Source: Undaria pinnatifida (taxonomy: Eukaryota; Sar; Phaeophyceae; Laminariales; Alariaceae). Taken from it: a stretch of 64,000 bases of DNA. The notes under the pieces were generated by a model. It was not told the origin of the DNA, did no database searches, and saw only the letters and a list, made by a program, of their open reading frames with translations. The stretch spans positions 1,487,970 to 1,551,969 of the forward strand of contig JABAKD010000029.1 in assembly GCA_012845835.1 (NCBI GenBank), read 5' to 3'. Made by a program: the position numbers and the translations under genes. Of the stretch, positions 14,501 to 25,966 are shown in pieces. The number at the start of each line of letters is the position of its first letter. The stretch's first letter is position 1.

Positions 14501-17500
14501 CGGTCAGATCGAAACGACATACATGGACATCGAAGCAGAGTCGGAAGAAGAAGCTCCGGTTATCATGGCAACGCTAAGGGGGGCAACTGCTGCGCCTGGC
14601 AACCCGCTGGAGACTCCCTTAGTCAAAACGGAGCAGATGGCAGCCCAGGCGGCGGTGGTCGAGACGGTGCAGATGGAAGAGCCGGCGGCAGTCGAAAATC
14701 CTACGAAAACTGTGGCCGCTGCGGCTGCTGCCGATTCGGAAACCAAGGTTCAAGCTGCCTTCAAGCCTGAAACTGAGATCGCAGGAATCGTTGGAGAGAG
14801 TGAGCTTGCTCGCATTGGTGAGAGGCTGGGTTTACTCGTGTGCTGCGACAAATCCTATGGCGTTAAGCGGTGGTTGGGGTGGGATAACTGCGAAGGAAGC
14901 GGAGACAACGCTGAAAAAATGATGTGTCCTCCGTATCTGAGGGGTGTTGATAATCTGTGGCATGTGCTTGGTGATACATATACTCGGCGGTGCACTAGGC
15001 TTCCAGTTGTGCCTAGACCTGTCCTCTCTCTCGCTCCTCGCTGTATCGAATAGTGTTGCAGGACATAGGCCAGTATGTAGAATTCATCTCCCAGGATGAC
15101 ACTGAATGCGCGAATCACAAATGTGCGCCGATTCCATCGCGTTCCAACGTTGACCAGCCTCCCACCCCTCCGTCTTGGCCTCCTGCTCCGCCCGATGCCT
15201 CATGCGTGCCAAACCAGCGAATGCCCCCGGCTTCGATGACACTGATTCAGACGGTGTAGATGAGGAGCCCGAATCGAAGTTCGCTGATGCAGTCTCCAAT
15301 GCCGGTGAGAACCCTTACGATGCTTTGACTTACAGATTTATGGAAGACCACCGGCTTGTATCACGCACTTGGTGTGCGGTGTTGAGCATGTGCCGGGGCC
15401 GTCGGAGATTGGCGATGCCGGGCTGCAGGGTATGGTTTGGGTGATGCAAATGTTTACCTGGAAGCATTACGGTGAAAAAATATTCAAAGGGTGCATAAAT
15501 CACGTTAACTCTATTGAACCTAACATGCTAGTTCGAAAAAAAGGTGACTCAACTGTAGTTATGTGAACTACCAGTACCGGTAACGACGTGTGCATGGTTG
15601 GTAGTATGACCTTTAGTGGTCGCCTATGCAGCGCGCCGTCGTGGGAGGAAGTGTTCAGCACAGGTTGCACTAGTGCCTGCGCATCTTTCTATACGACGAA
15701 CAGTGTGTATTTGATATCCATCACGCCCACACAGAATTCCCAGTGAATCTTCCGCGCGCGTAGCCTACTCTATTTTCTTGAGAGTAATGAGGCTATGTGA
15801 CCGACGATATGATTCTTCGTTTCCTTTGTATGTGGATGGTATATTGGGTACAAGCGCTACACATAGTAGTGGTACAAGCGCTGCACATATTCACATGGCA
15901 AATGGATCAACGATGCGGTATCTATCAGTGCACCCGAAACTCAACGGCGTTTCATACCGCACTGTAGTGTTCCGACGGAAAGGAATCTCACCATCCAACG
16001 AATCTCTACTGCGAGTCTTTGACCGTCGCCCAAATGGCTCTCGGCAGCGCGAAATAAGACACCGGACTGATCACCTACCGCGTCTCTCACCGCGTGCCAT
16101 GATTTGACCCTCACCAAAACCACGGCTGCAATCACAGATCTTCCTATGGTGGAGAACACCCCTTCTCTCTACAGCTTGCCGAGTACGCCTTCAGCCGACA
16201 GGGGAGCAGGTCCTGCGGCAGCGACGTCGGAGGTAAAACGCGGTGACGGTGATGTTCTCGTTCTAAAAGAAAAGGAGGCATCGCGGGAACGTTCTAGGAA
16301 GGCTGACATGGAGGTGGATGTGCAGGTGGAAATGGCGGCGATTGAACACGAGGGTGGACCTGCCGCAGCTGGTAAGTGGTAAAACGAAGAGGTGGATTAA
16401 ACGAGGGGCCTAGATGCGCCTTGGTTATAGAGTTGTCGGCGCTGTTTGTCGCGCAATATTGCAACCCTCTCGGATGATCCGTGAAATCTCGAAAAGGGTT
16501 GAGGAGCCACAATGCACGGAGTTAGAGAGTGTTATCGATCTCGCATAATGCAACGGCTCACTTGTCGGTCGATTCGGGATGAGAGCGGTCTGCGGGTCGA
16601 AATGCGTACAAACCTCCAGACGTCGCCATATCCTGCTTGCTTTTTTTTTCGGGTAGACTACATAGCCAAGAGCAACGCAATGACAAATTTCGCAATCGTT
16701 ATGCATTGGGCTGCATTCCACGCGCTTTATCGGCAACATCGAAGATCTAAGCAGCTGTCCGCCGATCACGCCCATTTTCTCGCTTTCCTCAGTGCTTGTG
16801 GAAGGAGACGAAACCGCCGATAAAAAGCCTGTCACCACAAGAATCGATCATTCGGCGCTGGCAAGAACTACTATGCCGGGCACATCACCGGGTGCAGCAT
16901 CGGCTCATCTTGCGGCTGATGCCATGGTAGCAAACCCACCGGATGTGGCAGATATAAATGCGGTGGGTGAGGGTCAGGTCGTACCAAGATTCGTGCCCGT
17001 GTCGGAGAAAACCGACAAACCCATCGTCGCGAACATTTGGGATACCATGGGCGCTGTTGGCTGTCCCATCGGCGCTAGGTTTGTTGCGGTGGAGGCCCCG
17101 GTCAACGACCAGGCGTCTGAAACACCGACGGACGATACCACGCAGGACGAGCAACAAGGTGTCACCGGTGGAGTGGAAGAGGAGAAGGGAATGGAGTCAG
17201 ACATCGGGAGTGTTGTCGTTCAGTCGATTGTTGGCTTGGCCGCCTACGACATGTGGGCAACGGATGAAGAATCTGAGGGTGTTAAGCCCGCTTACGACAG
17301 CAGATCCTTTGTCCAGGCGGGGTCGAAGATTGCTCAAGCGCCCGCGGAGGTCGAGGATGTCGCGCTAAAACCACCAGCTACTCCAACTGTCCGTTTCGCT
17401 GTCGAAACGGAGCCCGCGGGAACTAAAACAATCGTGCAACAAGGACATGCACGTACGGTGTTCCCAGCCGAGTGTGCTCAGACTCCCACGGAGGCAACGG

Positions 17501-18009
17501 CGGGGGATACGCACACCGCCTCCACCCCCCGAGGAAGCAACACCTTGGCAAGTGCTGTGGCGCCTGATAGCGAGTCCAACGCATCGTCAACCGAAAGCAG
17601 CGCGGATGGTACTAGCAGCGGAGAAACCGATTCCGACGACGGCCCCGACACCGATCGCACGGAAGAAGAGTTGGGCTTGATCCAAAAAATGTTAGACAGA
17701 ATTTTCCGGAAGAAAGGAAAGCGCAGACGCTCGTCGAAGAAGAAAAAAGCTAAGAGGGATGACGACGGCGAGACTGGTAGGGCAAGCGCGCGACGAGAAG
17801 AATCTTTCCTCGTAAGGATCGCAAGAGAACCTGAGGTTGAGACAGAAACCGTAGAAGAGACCATGGACGGAGAAGCTTCTGCCACCTACGACGAGCGGAA
17901 ACCGGCAGCGGTCGAGAGGCCAGACGTTCCTGGGGGGGCACTTAGAGCTTCTACCCCGGACTTAAACCGGACAACCCTCATGGAGCATCCCCCAGTTGGC
18001 ACTGAATAG
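1..18009 (+). CDS. Giant acidic tandem-repeat protein, 5' end outside window
   Basis: Unrecognised protein. My exon model is <1-13891, 14377-14817, 15218-15304, 16138-16371 and 16793-18009, giving 5289 visible residues. The frame is open at base 1, so the start lies upstream. All four introns are phase 1. Donors are G|GTGAGA three times and G|GTAAGT once; the last acceptor follows a strong pyrimidine tract. Reading through the first donor would stop at TAG 13912-13914. The first exon is almost wholly repeats rich in Glu, Asp, Ala, Val, Thr and Pro, with two Cys per unit, and no membrane segment is seen. Exons 2-4 keep this acidic low-complexity style. The last exon has a Ser/Asp-rich stretch (about 17560-17660) followed by a Lys/Arg block (about 17700-17760) resembling a nuclear-localisation or nucleic-acid-contact patch, then a mixed tail. 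I infer a largely disordered scaffold-like protein; function unknown. Confidence is high for coding, moderate for the small exons. Confidence 0.85.
11551..13890 (+). repeat. Degenerate 76-80-codon repeats at end of the array
   Basis: After the last recognisable long unit the frame continues as about ten single blocks of 76-80 codons. They keep the block grammar (Val-Val-Glu-Asp-Ala-Glu-Pro, Ala-Pro-x-Pro, Asp-Ala-Val-x-Thr-Arg/Lys-Asp/Glu-Ile-Glu) but are much diverged from one another. This looks like the older, unhomogenised edge of the array and reveals the basic module from which the 390-codon unit was built. Confidence 0.8.
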
Positions 18010-19150
18010 GGTTAGAGAAGCTATGAAACTCGGTGGGAATCCATGAAAACCCATTCCTGCATTAATTCCTCATCAAAATGATTGGGAGCGAGTTTTCTAT
18101 TTGTTTCTTACTACCATTTGGCTTAAGGGGCGAAAACGGGCTTGGACCACACTGATATGCTGTTGGTCGTAGCAGTAGCCATTGCTGACCGTGTAGCATT
18201 CTAAGGTTTGACCTATATATTCAACCGAACCAGCCTCGCCTGTTCGGGTGGCCCTGACCCTGCCGCATTGTCATTGTTCGTCGGTTGGTCAGATATCCGG
18301 TGCCCTTCATTCGCTCTGCGCGACAAAAATTGTTGCCGAAAAAGTCTTTCGATCCACGCTTGCGCGTGACCTTGCAGCAGCGGTTTGGGATCAGCACTCC
18401 CGCTGCATGTTAATCGATTATCTCCGCAAGGTGCGTAGATTTTCTACGGGATAGGCATTTCGTCCGAGACGAGCGGCCGCGGGGTGGGAAAGGGGACAAA
18501 GGCTACGGTAGGATTGCACTTGTTCAACAGTCGCGTTCAGGGTCTCTTTTCGCGGCAACGTAGAGCTACGTACACGCGCCCTTGGCTACCTTATTCTGCT
18601 TTGTATTTTTGGGAGTCGCCATGCGCACCGCCATGGAGGAGGAATTGTCTGTTGAGTTGCGCCATAAAATGTTTTCCAAAGGCCTTTTTGTTTAACGAGG
18701 TACGGCGCCACTCATGCGAGAGGCCTGAACCTGTTTGTGCAAAGGTGGCCATAACATAATATAAAGTGCTGCAATCCCGTAGCCTTGTTCATGGGGGGGG
18801 GGGGGTCATGTGAATGTCCACATCAAGAGGGTAGATTTTGAAGCGGTCATCTGAATGTCGCGCTTCCACAGGGGATCCGGGCAGACGCGGCGCAAGAGTT
18901 GGAATGGTTTACGGTATCGGCCCCTCTAACAAGAAACCTGGATACTTGCCCACGCCGGGTTTCTTATTCGAGAAAGGGTGTGTTCCGCTCTAACTTCAGT
19001 ACGACTGCTCCCGAATTTCTGATTTCCTTGTGGGGTTCGTTCTTGTGGAAGAGCCGGTGGTGCAAGAGTAGAAGGTGGGATATTAGTAGCATAAAATTAT
19101 TTCGAGTATGTTTCTAATTTTGCTTCCGAACATCACGGGGCGCTTAGCGG
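18010..19150. other. Non-coding downstream of giant gene
   Basis: No convincing gene is seen. The stretch holds a run of ten or more G near 18793-18806 and short open frames without coding character. The 3' UTR and polyadenylation site of the giant gene should lie at its start, but I cannot point to a signal. Confidence 0.5.
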
Positions 19151-19327
19151 ATGCTGAATGCACGCCATCCGCCTGGAAGAGGGGTGTCGGCGGCAGACGA
19201 AGTCGGCCTGCGGCCGGTAACGACTTCGGCGGTGGCGACGGAGGCAGAAACACGAGCGACGAATCTCCCCGAGGAAGCAGAAAGGCCGTCGATTCTTGCG
19301 CGTGGCCCGTGTTTGCGAAAATCGTGA
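19151..19327 (+). CDS. Possible short acidic ORF or exon
   Basis: An ATG-started frame of 58 codons ends at TGA 19325-19327. It is rich in Ala, Thr, Glu and GC-ending codons and resembles the low-complexity style of the giant gene. A second frame over the same bases is also open and ends at a possible donor after 19340 (G|GTGAGG), reading a Gly/Arg/Ser-rich peptide. The two cannot be separated by eye, so either or neither may be expressed. No homologue is recognised. Confidence 0.22.
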   Translation: MLNARHPPGRGVSAADEVGLRPVTTSAVATEAETRATNLPEEAERPSILARGPCLRKS

Positions 19328-19399
19328 AAGCCGGTAGAGGTGAGGGGGAGCCATGCGCCTGGATTCGGCGCTGTGCTTGGTGCATCCTGTTGCCTGCGT

Positions 19400-19900
19400 C
19401 GCAATTCTACGTGGCATGGCTGGTGTTTTGTGCCTTGAGTCGCGTTACTTCTTTTTTTCTGTCTTTAGTCGCTTGTGCGTAACAACCGCGTGCTCGTATT
19501 TTTCTGCTTGGGGTTGCTTTGGTGTTGTGTTGTGTTTTTTCTGTTTTTGTTTTTCCTTTATTGTTTTCGTTCCTCGTTTTCGGCTGCGTAAAAAACGCAC
19601 GCCTCGGTTTTATATTATCGAAACTGTCGATGGCACGTTGTTTGTGGGGTTTCACGAACACGGGCTGTTATGTATGCGGAACAACGGTGCGGGTATGTAG
19701 CCTTTGTAGCGCGGATGCAGATGTTCATTGTCACTTGAGTATAGCTGCGGTTTGGCGTCGTCGAGGTTTGGTGCACAGGTAATCGTCACCACTGTTGCTA
19801 GTTTTTATTGTGCGTCGTCGGCTGGTAACTGAACCACAGAAGAGTTTTGCAAGCATTTTTTTCCCCCCGGCTGTTTTGATGCGTGGGCCGAAGATAAATT
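19400..19900. other. T-rich non-coding stretch
   Basis: Long T-rich, G/T-alternating sequence with no gene of coding character. Overlapping open frames here have Phe/Val/Leu/Cys-heavy translations typical of T-rich non-coding DNA. Confidence 0.5.
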
Positions 19901-19910
19901 CGGGTTACTC

Positions 19911-20165
19911 CCCCTCCCGTTGTGTTCTCGAGGCATTGTCAACGCCATACCTGGTGTCTGGCATGACTGCCGGGGGGCGCCGACCCCCCCTCCAGCTATT
20001 TTCTCGTGCCAATTGCCAACACCATACTTGGTGTATGGCATGTATTCGGGGGGTGCTGTGTGCTGATTGGAGGCCTCCGACTACGTTCTCGTGGCATTTG
20101 CTAACGTCATACCTGGTATGTGGCATATACTCGGGGCGGGGGAGGGTGTACGCTGATTGGAGGTG
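19911..20165. repeat. Three tandem 80-bp units with palindromic cores
   Basis: Three diverged copies of an ~80-bp unit start near 19921, 20005 and 20085. Each carries a TTCTCGTGGCA-like start and an imperfect palindrome of the form CATACCTGGTATGTGGCAT. The middle copy has CACCATACTTGGTGTATGG. Copies 2 and 3 also share GCTGATTGGAGGC. The palindromic centre matches the TACCTGGTA motif scattered elsewhere in this window. Confidence 0.7.
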
Positions 20166-20247
20166 CGGAGTGGCCGGGGCTGCATTGGGTTAGGAAGATC
20201 ACATAGAAAAAGAAAAGAAAAAAATACGTATTTGTCTATTAATAACT

Positions 20248-20515
20248 AGGGAGAAGGGGGAGCGAGGGGAATATCAATCTTCAGACATAAAAAGGGGGGG
20301 GAGGGAGCACGTACCAGGTATGCACCAGTCAAAAGCTAGGGGGGTTCCGAAGGGAAAAAAAAAAAAAAGTTATGTGTGTCGTCATCAAAACCTCGGGAGA
20401 AGCGGGGGCGAGGAGGATATCAGGTTTGGAACGTAAAAAAGGGAGGGAAAGGCACGTACCAGGTATGCGCCTGTTAAAAGCTAGGAGGGCCCCGAAGGGG
20501 GAAGGGAAGGGGGAA
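20248..20515. repeat. Two tandem ~135-bp purine-rich units
   Basis: Two copies, roughly 20248-20370 and 20388-20515, share GAGAAG(C)GGGGGCGAGG, a GGATATCAG-like segment, AAAAAGGGAGGG, CACGTACCAGGTATGC and AAAAGCTAGGAGGG. G- and A-runs vary between copies. Function unknown; it contains the TACCAGGTA motif. Confidence 0.7.
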
Positions 20516-20559
20516 GGGGGGGGGCGAACTACCAGGTTGAATCGTATTGCTCGTCATCG

Positions 20560-22260
20560 TTAGGGGCGCGCTGTTCGAGTATTTGAAGTTGAGTTGTTTG
20601 TTTACGAGCCGTCACTATACGCACGGAAAGGTGCTGAGTATTCGGGATGCGTTGCCAAACTATTCCCCCCAGAGTCTTTTGTTGTTGTTGTTCGAGAACG
20701 CTTTTTTTTCGGTTTTTGCAGCAGAGACGAGTAATCTCTCGGAAACTTGATATTTTGACCGGCTATTTAACCAACGGTCGAACACTTTTATTTAGGTGGT
20801 GTGCTGTGTGTATCCTTGTCCGACGTCTCGGTTTTGTTCTTTTCGCGGTGGGGGTCGGGCTCTTTTGTTGTTTTTAAGATCGGATTCGGGCTGCCTGGGC
20901 AACAAAATCGTGGAACCACGAAACTGTCGGCGGTTTTTTTGCCGCACATTGCTAGTTTTCGGTGTTTTTGTTTTGTTTTTGTTTCCTGCAAAGGAGCGCA
21001 TGCATAGTTCAACATGACAGTTTTTAGTGTTTCTGTGCGTAGCAACAGGATTTTTTCTCCTCGCTTGTGATCAACTAAGGCGATTCACAAAAAAAAAACA
21101 CAATAAAGCGATGGTCCTTGTGCTTCCTTAGACCATTCACAACAAATATGGAAGTGATGGAGAGTGGTGCAATACGCCGCGTCGCGCGCAAAGTATTATC
21201 TGTAGGGAGACTGGATAAAAGCAGCAGCAGCAGCAGCTGCAGAACCAGCGAGAAACGCTGGGCGACTTCGAACTGCGACGATTTTTTCCGTTGTTGGATA
21301 CGGTTTGCACCAAAGCGCTTGCGTGGTGAGTTTGGTATGTTTTGCAAAATGGACTTTGCGAGGGATGATCGGGGCGAGTTGTTTTTGAGTTGTTTTTTTC
21401 GTTAGCTTTTGTACCATAATGGCAGTGGAGTCAAACTTTTGGTGCCTTTTTTTTTGCGGTGGTGTCTTGGGGTCTAGCTACGCTGCGCTAAACAAATCGC
21501 CTTGAATAGTTTGCCGGTGCGAGGTACGGAGTCACTCGTGGAAAAGTGGCTCAAATCCGGCAGTGGAAGACGGGGTAGTAGCATCCCCCCCTGTCCATAG
21601 CCTTGGCCCTGAATACTAGTGTTGTGTGTTGTGCAACAATAGCGCTTGCGTGGTATCGGTGATATGCCGGTAGATGGCAGGCGTTTAAACCTCTACCATC
21701 GTGGCGTGGGGGGTCAGCCTGTTGGCACATTTTTTTGTGTAATATTTTGCGTCGGGTTCAAAATTCACATCGGGGCGGCCTCGTTTTTGGCAGTGAAGAT
21801 TTTCGGCTCCTCGCATTCATGTTGATTTGGTCCTGGGAAAGGGGCCCCGAAGTAAAAGAGTGCATACCGAACGCGGGAAGCTTACCATTGCATGTGCGTG
21901 CCGCGGAATTCCTTGCGTACCGTGCTTGACGTTTTTTATGGCGAAACCGCCCAAACTCATCTCGTTAAGGAGGGGAAGCAGACGCTTCCCCGTAGGTGTG
22001 AATCTGCCGTGGCGTTCTTTTTTTGCCAGGCAAAGCACGCGAGGAACTACGGGCTGTTGTTTTTGGCGGAGAGGGATTAGCGGCTACTTCCCCAGCGCAA
22101 ACAAAGATGTTTCCGTTGCTACCGTACGTGTTATTCCCTGTGCTCTATGACAGTAAAAGAAAAAGGAACAGGATGTTTTTTGTAGATGGTTTGCGATGAA
22201 TCCGCTCTGTCGTTTAGCGAGGTTCTCAGGTACTTCCCAACGACCCGCTTCCGCGCGAAA
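20560..22260. other. Gene-poor interval
   Basis: No gene is supported. Sequence alternates T/G-rich and A-rich tracts, with a short AGC repeat near 21222-21239. Open frames are short, mutually overlapping and of unlikely composition. Confidence 0.45.
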
Positions 22261-22554
22261 GTCATCCCACGGTAGAATCGGTGGGGATTCAGGTTTTGAG
22301 CCAACAAAAAATGCATACCCCCTGTCCGGTTGATCCCCTTAGGTGAGAGGAACTGCTGGTTATTCTGATACATCTATGAGCATACTTGTTTAAGGACTGG
22401 CGCTTGGAAGGGTTTGTCGGACTGCGCGAACGAATGCCTTCCGAGTCATGCTTCGGGTGATGATGGATGATGATGTTGATGTTGAGCTAGGTCCTCGTGT
22501 TAGGAGCTCAGAAAATTCTTAGAATCTGCTGCACCAACACTGCCGTGGGATGAC
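22261..22554. mobile_element. MITE-like element with 12-bp terminal inverted repeats
   Basis: Starts with GTCATCCCACGG at 22261-22272 and ends with the exact reverse complement at 22543-22554. It has no coding capacity. Inside is a GATGAT/GTTGAT trinucleotide-like stretch and a segment ending in CTCAGAAAATTCTTAGAATC. Related copies with the same ends or interior occur near 26503, 29397 and 29916, so this is a dispersed non-autonomous DNA-transposon family. I see no clean target-site duplication. Confidence 0.75.
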
Positions 22555-22559
22555 TCGCG

Positions 22560-23117
22560 ACCATGCTGTTGGTTATCGTGGCTGCCGTACGATTGCGTTT
22601 TTGGGCTCTGCCTTTAGAACCGTAGCTACGGTTTTTGGGGTGAAAAACAGTTGAAATTCGTGTAGGATGCTTTGTTTTGTAGCGGTACACGGGCTAAGGT
22701 GGACGGAAAACATGTATGCTGTATGTTTCCCAGGCATTCATGTAATTTCTTCCGCTCTGGTGTCAACGCACTCGCCACCCCACACTCGAAACGGTTCAAC
22801 TTACCCCGCTGCCATTATTATCAGTGTTGCTGGCATCAAAGTTCTTGGACGCCCAACTTAGCACGATAAACAGCATCACCGCAGCGACGACCAAATTTGA
22901 CGCGCGATAAACACGTTAACCAAACGTCAATAACGCCCAAGACCACATAAACTTTGTAGAACATCCACGAAAGCACCACTGGGAGCAGCAGCAGCAGCAG
23001 CAGCAACAGCGGCAACAGGAGCGCTTTTGTTTTGAGGCCTGCCTATCTGGTTTTCCCTTCGACTCTCCTTCCGCCTCCTGCAAGACAAAAGATAAAGACA
23101 AGGAAAGAAAAAGCTCG
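22560..23117. other. Short-repeat interval 3' of the minus-strand gene
   Basis: Contains an AGC/GCA microsatellite near 22986-23010 and no supported gene. The 3' UTR of the minus-strand gene ending at 23118 should lie here. Confidence 0.45.
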
Positions 23118-24494
23118 CTACGTTTCCTTTTCTAACGCCTCGCCTTCACCGCCGCTTGCTCTCGCAACCATCACGCCTACATTTGGAGAATATGCACCGC
23201 TACCACCACCGCGTTGATCGTGCTCGACGTTTAGTCGCTTTCCAAGATCCGTGAACCCGTACGGGAGGTCGGGGAACGGCTGGGTGGAGGGCTTCCCCAA
23301 CGTTTTGGCGTGTTCCAATACGTGTGCCGCGCTTAGCTTGCCGCCCACAAAGTTGTGGTCCGACAACAACACGCTCGCGAGATCTTCCCCCGGGGGCTTT
23401 TCCAAGCGGGGTTTCATCGCTAACGTGTTCCCCGCTCCTTCGTCGTGCCTAGGGCTCCATTTTTCCGCCCCCCCCACTGTAACGCCGTCCACTTCAGTCA
23501 ACGCCGAGGAGGAGTTCACACATGTCGACGGCCACGCTATGTTTTTCAAGGTCGAAAACATCGAATCGACCGATTCCTGGTCGCGCACTTCTTTACTGTG
23601 GTTGTTCGGGTGTGGTGGACGCGTGGACCCGGAAAGACTAGCCCGCCAAATAGCTTCGTTTGTGTCTTCCCGTTTTCCACCGTGCCGTATGAGCCCGTCC
23701 GCTGCGCGAGCCCGTTCTCGTAGAATAGCTCGGGGACCATTATCACCGCCCGAGTCTTCCCTTTGATCCCCCATTTCGGCTGTGACTTTCCCGTGACCCC
23801 GACTGATACCGTCCGATGAACTCTGGCAGACTCCCATGTTTGTGTCGCCCGCTAAACCGTGGCAGGCTCCCGTCATTGCATCGAGGCTTCTCGGCAGTAG
23901 GTCGGATGCTGCGGTCGTACTCCTGCCAAGTACTTCGTCGTCCGTACACTTCGCCAGAGTGAAGGTTTCTCTCCTTTGGGAGGGACTTGTCGTGGTAGTG
24001 GATGCGCACGAGAGACGGAAACCTTCTTCACGGTCGCTGCTACCTATGTGGCATCGTGTTTTGGGACCAGGTTGGTCTTCACACAGGGGAATGCTGGTGC
24101 TTGGTGTATTACCTCCAATCTGGGCTTCACACAAGGGGGCGCTGATGCTTGGTTCCAATCCCCCGCAAGGTAGCCTCGCGTCCGACGCTGTATTCCCGGC
24201 TAGCCGATGCAGGCAGACCTGAGGCTGACCAGAAACGGTCGCCTCTGTATCCTGGGGCTGGTCTGCAAACGTCGCTACAATGACGCTGTTGTCCCGCTGC
24301 TCCTGGGATATTTCTTGCTGCTCATCCTCATCGTCGCTGGTAGCGCCATCTACAGACGTGCCACGTACCCGACGCGAGGTGTCGGTATACACAGGTTTTC
24401 CTTCCGCCTGGCTGACCCTAAAGGAGGCCATTGTAGCAGCTGTGAGAGCCCTCAGTCTTTGACGCTTGAGCTCTTTCTTGAGAGCCGCTGGCCC
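23118..24494 (-). CDS. Hypothetical protein exon(s), 437-458 codons
   Basis: An unbroken minus-strand frame ends at the stop at 23118. An ATG at 24431 gives 437 residues. The frame continues 21 codons upstream to a stop whose TAG doubles as a possible acceptor (exon start at 24494), and that extension is basic and protein-like (Lys-Lys-Glu-Leu-Lys-Arg-Gln-Arg). The ATG may therefore be internal and a 5' exon missing. The protein is hydrophilic: an Asp/Glu/Gln cluster near residues 30-45, several Cys, a Gly/Asp-rich middle, and a Pro/Phe/Tyr-containing C-terminal stretch (about 385-405) before a Gly-rich tail. No domain is recognised. The opposite-strand frame at 23251-23766 is Ser/Pro/Phe-heavy and looks like a shadow. 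Confidence 0.6.
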   Translation of the reverse strand, partial: GPAALKKELKRQRLRALTAATMASFRVSQAEGKPVYTDTSRRVRGTSVDGATSDDEDEQQEISQEQRDNSVIVATFADQPQDTEATVSGQPQVCLHRLAGNTASDARLPCGGLEPSISAPLCEAQIGGNTPSTSIPLCEDQPGPKTRCHIGSSDREEGFRLSCASTTTTSPSQRRETFTLAKCTDDEVLGRSTTAASDLLPRSLDAMTGACHGLAGDTNMGVCQSSSDGISRGHGKVTAEMGDQREDSGGDNGPRAILRERARAADGLIRHGGKREDTNEAIWRASLSGSTRPPHPNNHSKEVRDQESVDSMFSTLKNIAWPSTCVNSSSALTEVDGVTVGGAEKWSPRHDEGAGNTLAMKPRLEKPPGEDLASVLLSDHNFVGGKLSAAHVLEHAKTLGKPSTQPFPDLPYGFTDLGKRLNVEHDQRGGGSGAYSPNVGVMVARASGGEGEALEKET

Positions 24495-24529
24495 CTATGG
24501 CAGCGGAACCGCAGAAATCGCGAGGGAGT

Positions 24530-24700
24530 GAGCTAGCAAAAAATCGATAAAAGTCGACGAGACGTGGGAACGCTGAACCCTCTGCGCGATTTAAATGAAG
24601 GGATGTACCGGGCCGAGGCGGGGGGGCGGGAGGGGCGCCCAACAAGTGTGGCCACGACTTGTCCAAAAGCTGGAGAATGAAAGAGCTTTTGTGTTTTAAT
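24530..24700 (+). repeat. Dispersed repeat family B, copy 1
   Basis: Shares with 40725-40835, 45165-45310 and 61435-61615 the order: AAAATCGA/GACGAG, CTGAACCCTNTGCGCGAT, a G-rich block, then GTGACCACGGCTTGTCCAGAAGCTGG. A fragment also occurs on the minus strand near 31060-31110. No coding capacity; origin unknown. Confidence 0.65.
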
Positions 24701-24749
24701 TTAAAAATGGCCGCGTCAGCGTAGAAATCCGGAAATGAAAAGCGACGCA

Positions 24750-25700
24750 TGTCAAGGGGAACACATGTTTTATCTGATAGCCGATCGTCTGGTGGGTTGT
24801 TGGCGCTCTTGAGGGCGTTGTTCTAACATGCTTGGCGCGCCGTTGATGTCGTGGTATTGCTCGGTTTGCAAGTGGTACAGGATGGTTCACAGCAGCCCGC
24901 AGTGATATTCCCTTAATGTGCTGGTGTTGCGGTACACGTGATATTTCGTACATGGCATGTTTTTTCTTCCATCTCGGGATGTTTTTTGTTCTTATTCCAT
25001 CTCGTGGGAAATGAGCTAATATGTGTGTGAGAACGGCATCATCACAATCAACATAACCATCACGTTAATGTTGACCATAGCTTTAGGGAGTATGCCTCCG
25101 GTACGAGAGGTGCCATCAAATTTGAGACAACCTTATTGCACGAGGGCAGATATGCGTGGGGCTGCAGCAATGAATGTCGGCATGAACACTTACGGGAAAA
25201 ACTATACTTCGAAGTATACCCGAACCTAGGTGGTTTTTCCTTCGATTGGTTTTCAGGGGCAGTAAGAGTCTTAGTCTCCTGTCGCGGCCACTACCGTTTG
25301 CCTTCACGGCCGCCTTTCAACGGCGCTGATCTCGTGTAGAGCACCAAAACGATGATCGTCCATGCCCTGCCTTTCCGTCTAGACGTTTATCCGTTCCGCT
25401 GTTTTTTGTCCTGCTGTTTTTCCAGGTTTTATGTTTTGCTTTGCTGGATAAGGAGCCTAAACGAACATGCCATCATGTGTTCCTCCTACTGTGCTTGTCG
25501 TGCTCGAAAACAAGTACAATCGTTCTACTTCTATCCTCTTGACAACGCCCAGCTTTGCCCCAAAACAAAAAAAAAGATAACACGGAGGATACAACCCTAT
25601 TTCCCGCCTAATTTTCTTGCCTTTTTGGCGAGCGTCTGTGCCCACGTTTTCGCGCGGGAGTATTCCTTGTGTGTCCTTGAATACCTGCAACAATCAAGTG
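24750..25700. other. No supported feature
   Basis: Nearly 1 kb of unique-looking non-coding sequence between repeat family B and the 25.7-kb tandem duplication. Open frames are short and overlapping, and none has coding character. Confidence 0.4.
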
Positions 25701-25703
25701 GTG

Positions 25704-25966
25704 GCATCGGCGGCGGGAAGCAACGGGGCCGGCACGGTACGAACAAAAGAGGTGGTGAAATGTGAAAGAAAAATGGAGGACCGGAGGGGGGGGGGGGCGG
25801 GGGGCGCATAACACATGCTACTCGTAATAGTATATATGGCATCGGCGGCGGGAAGCAACGGGGTCGGCACGGTACGAACAAAAGAGGTGGTGAAATGTAA
25901 AAGAAAAATGGAGGACCGGAGGGGGGGGGGGCGGGGGGCGCATAACACATGCTACTCGTAATAGTA
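25704..25966. repeat. Tandem pair of ~131-bp units
   Basis: Two nearly identical copies (about 25704-25834 and 25837-25966) begin GGCATCGGCGGCGGGAAGC and end CATAACACATGCTACTCG. Each holds a long G-run interrupted by one C. The few differences (CCGGCAC/TCGGCAC, GTGAAAG/GTAAAAG) indicate a recent duplication. Confidence 0.85.

Noticed and set aside
15778..16107. 109-codon plus frame as an extra exon of the giant gene
   Set aside because: It lies in the 15305-16137 intron of the phase-consistent model, has a different composition (Arg/His/Ser-rich) and lacks a matching acceptor and donor.
23251..23766. 171-codon plus frame opposite the 23118-24494 gene
   Set aside because: Ser/Pro/Phe-rich antisense shadow. 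The minus frame has the more protein-like charge balance and is over twice as long.
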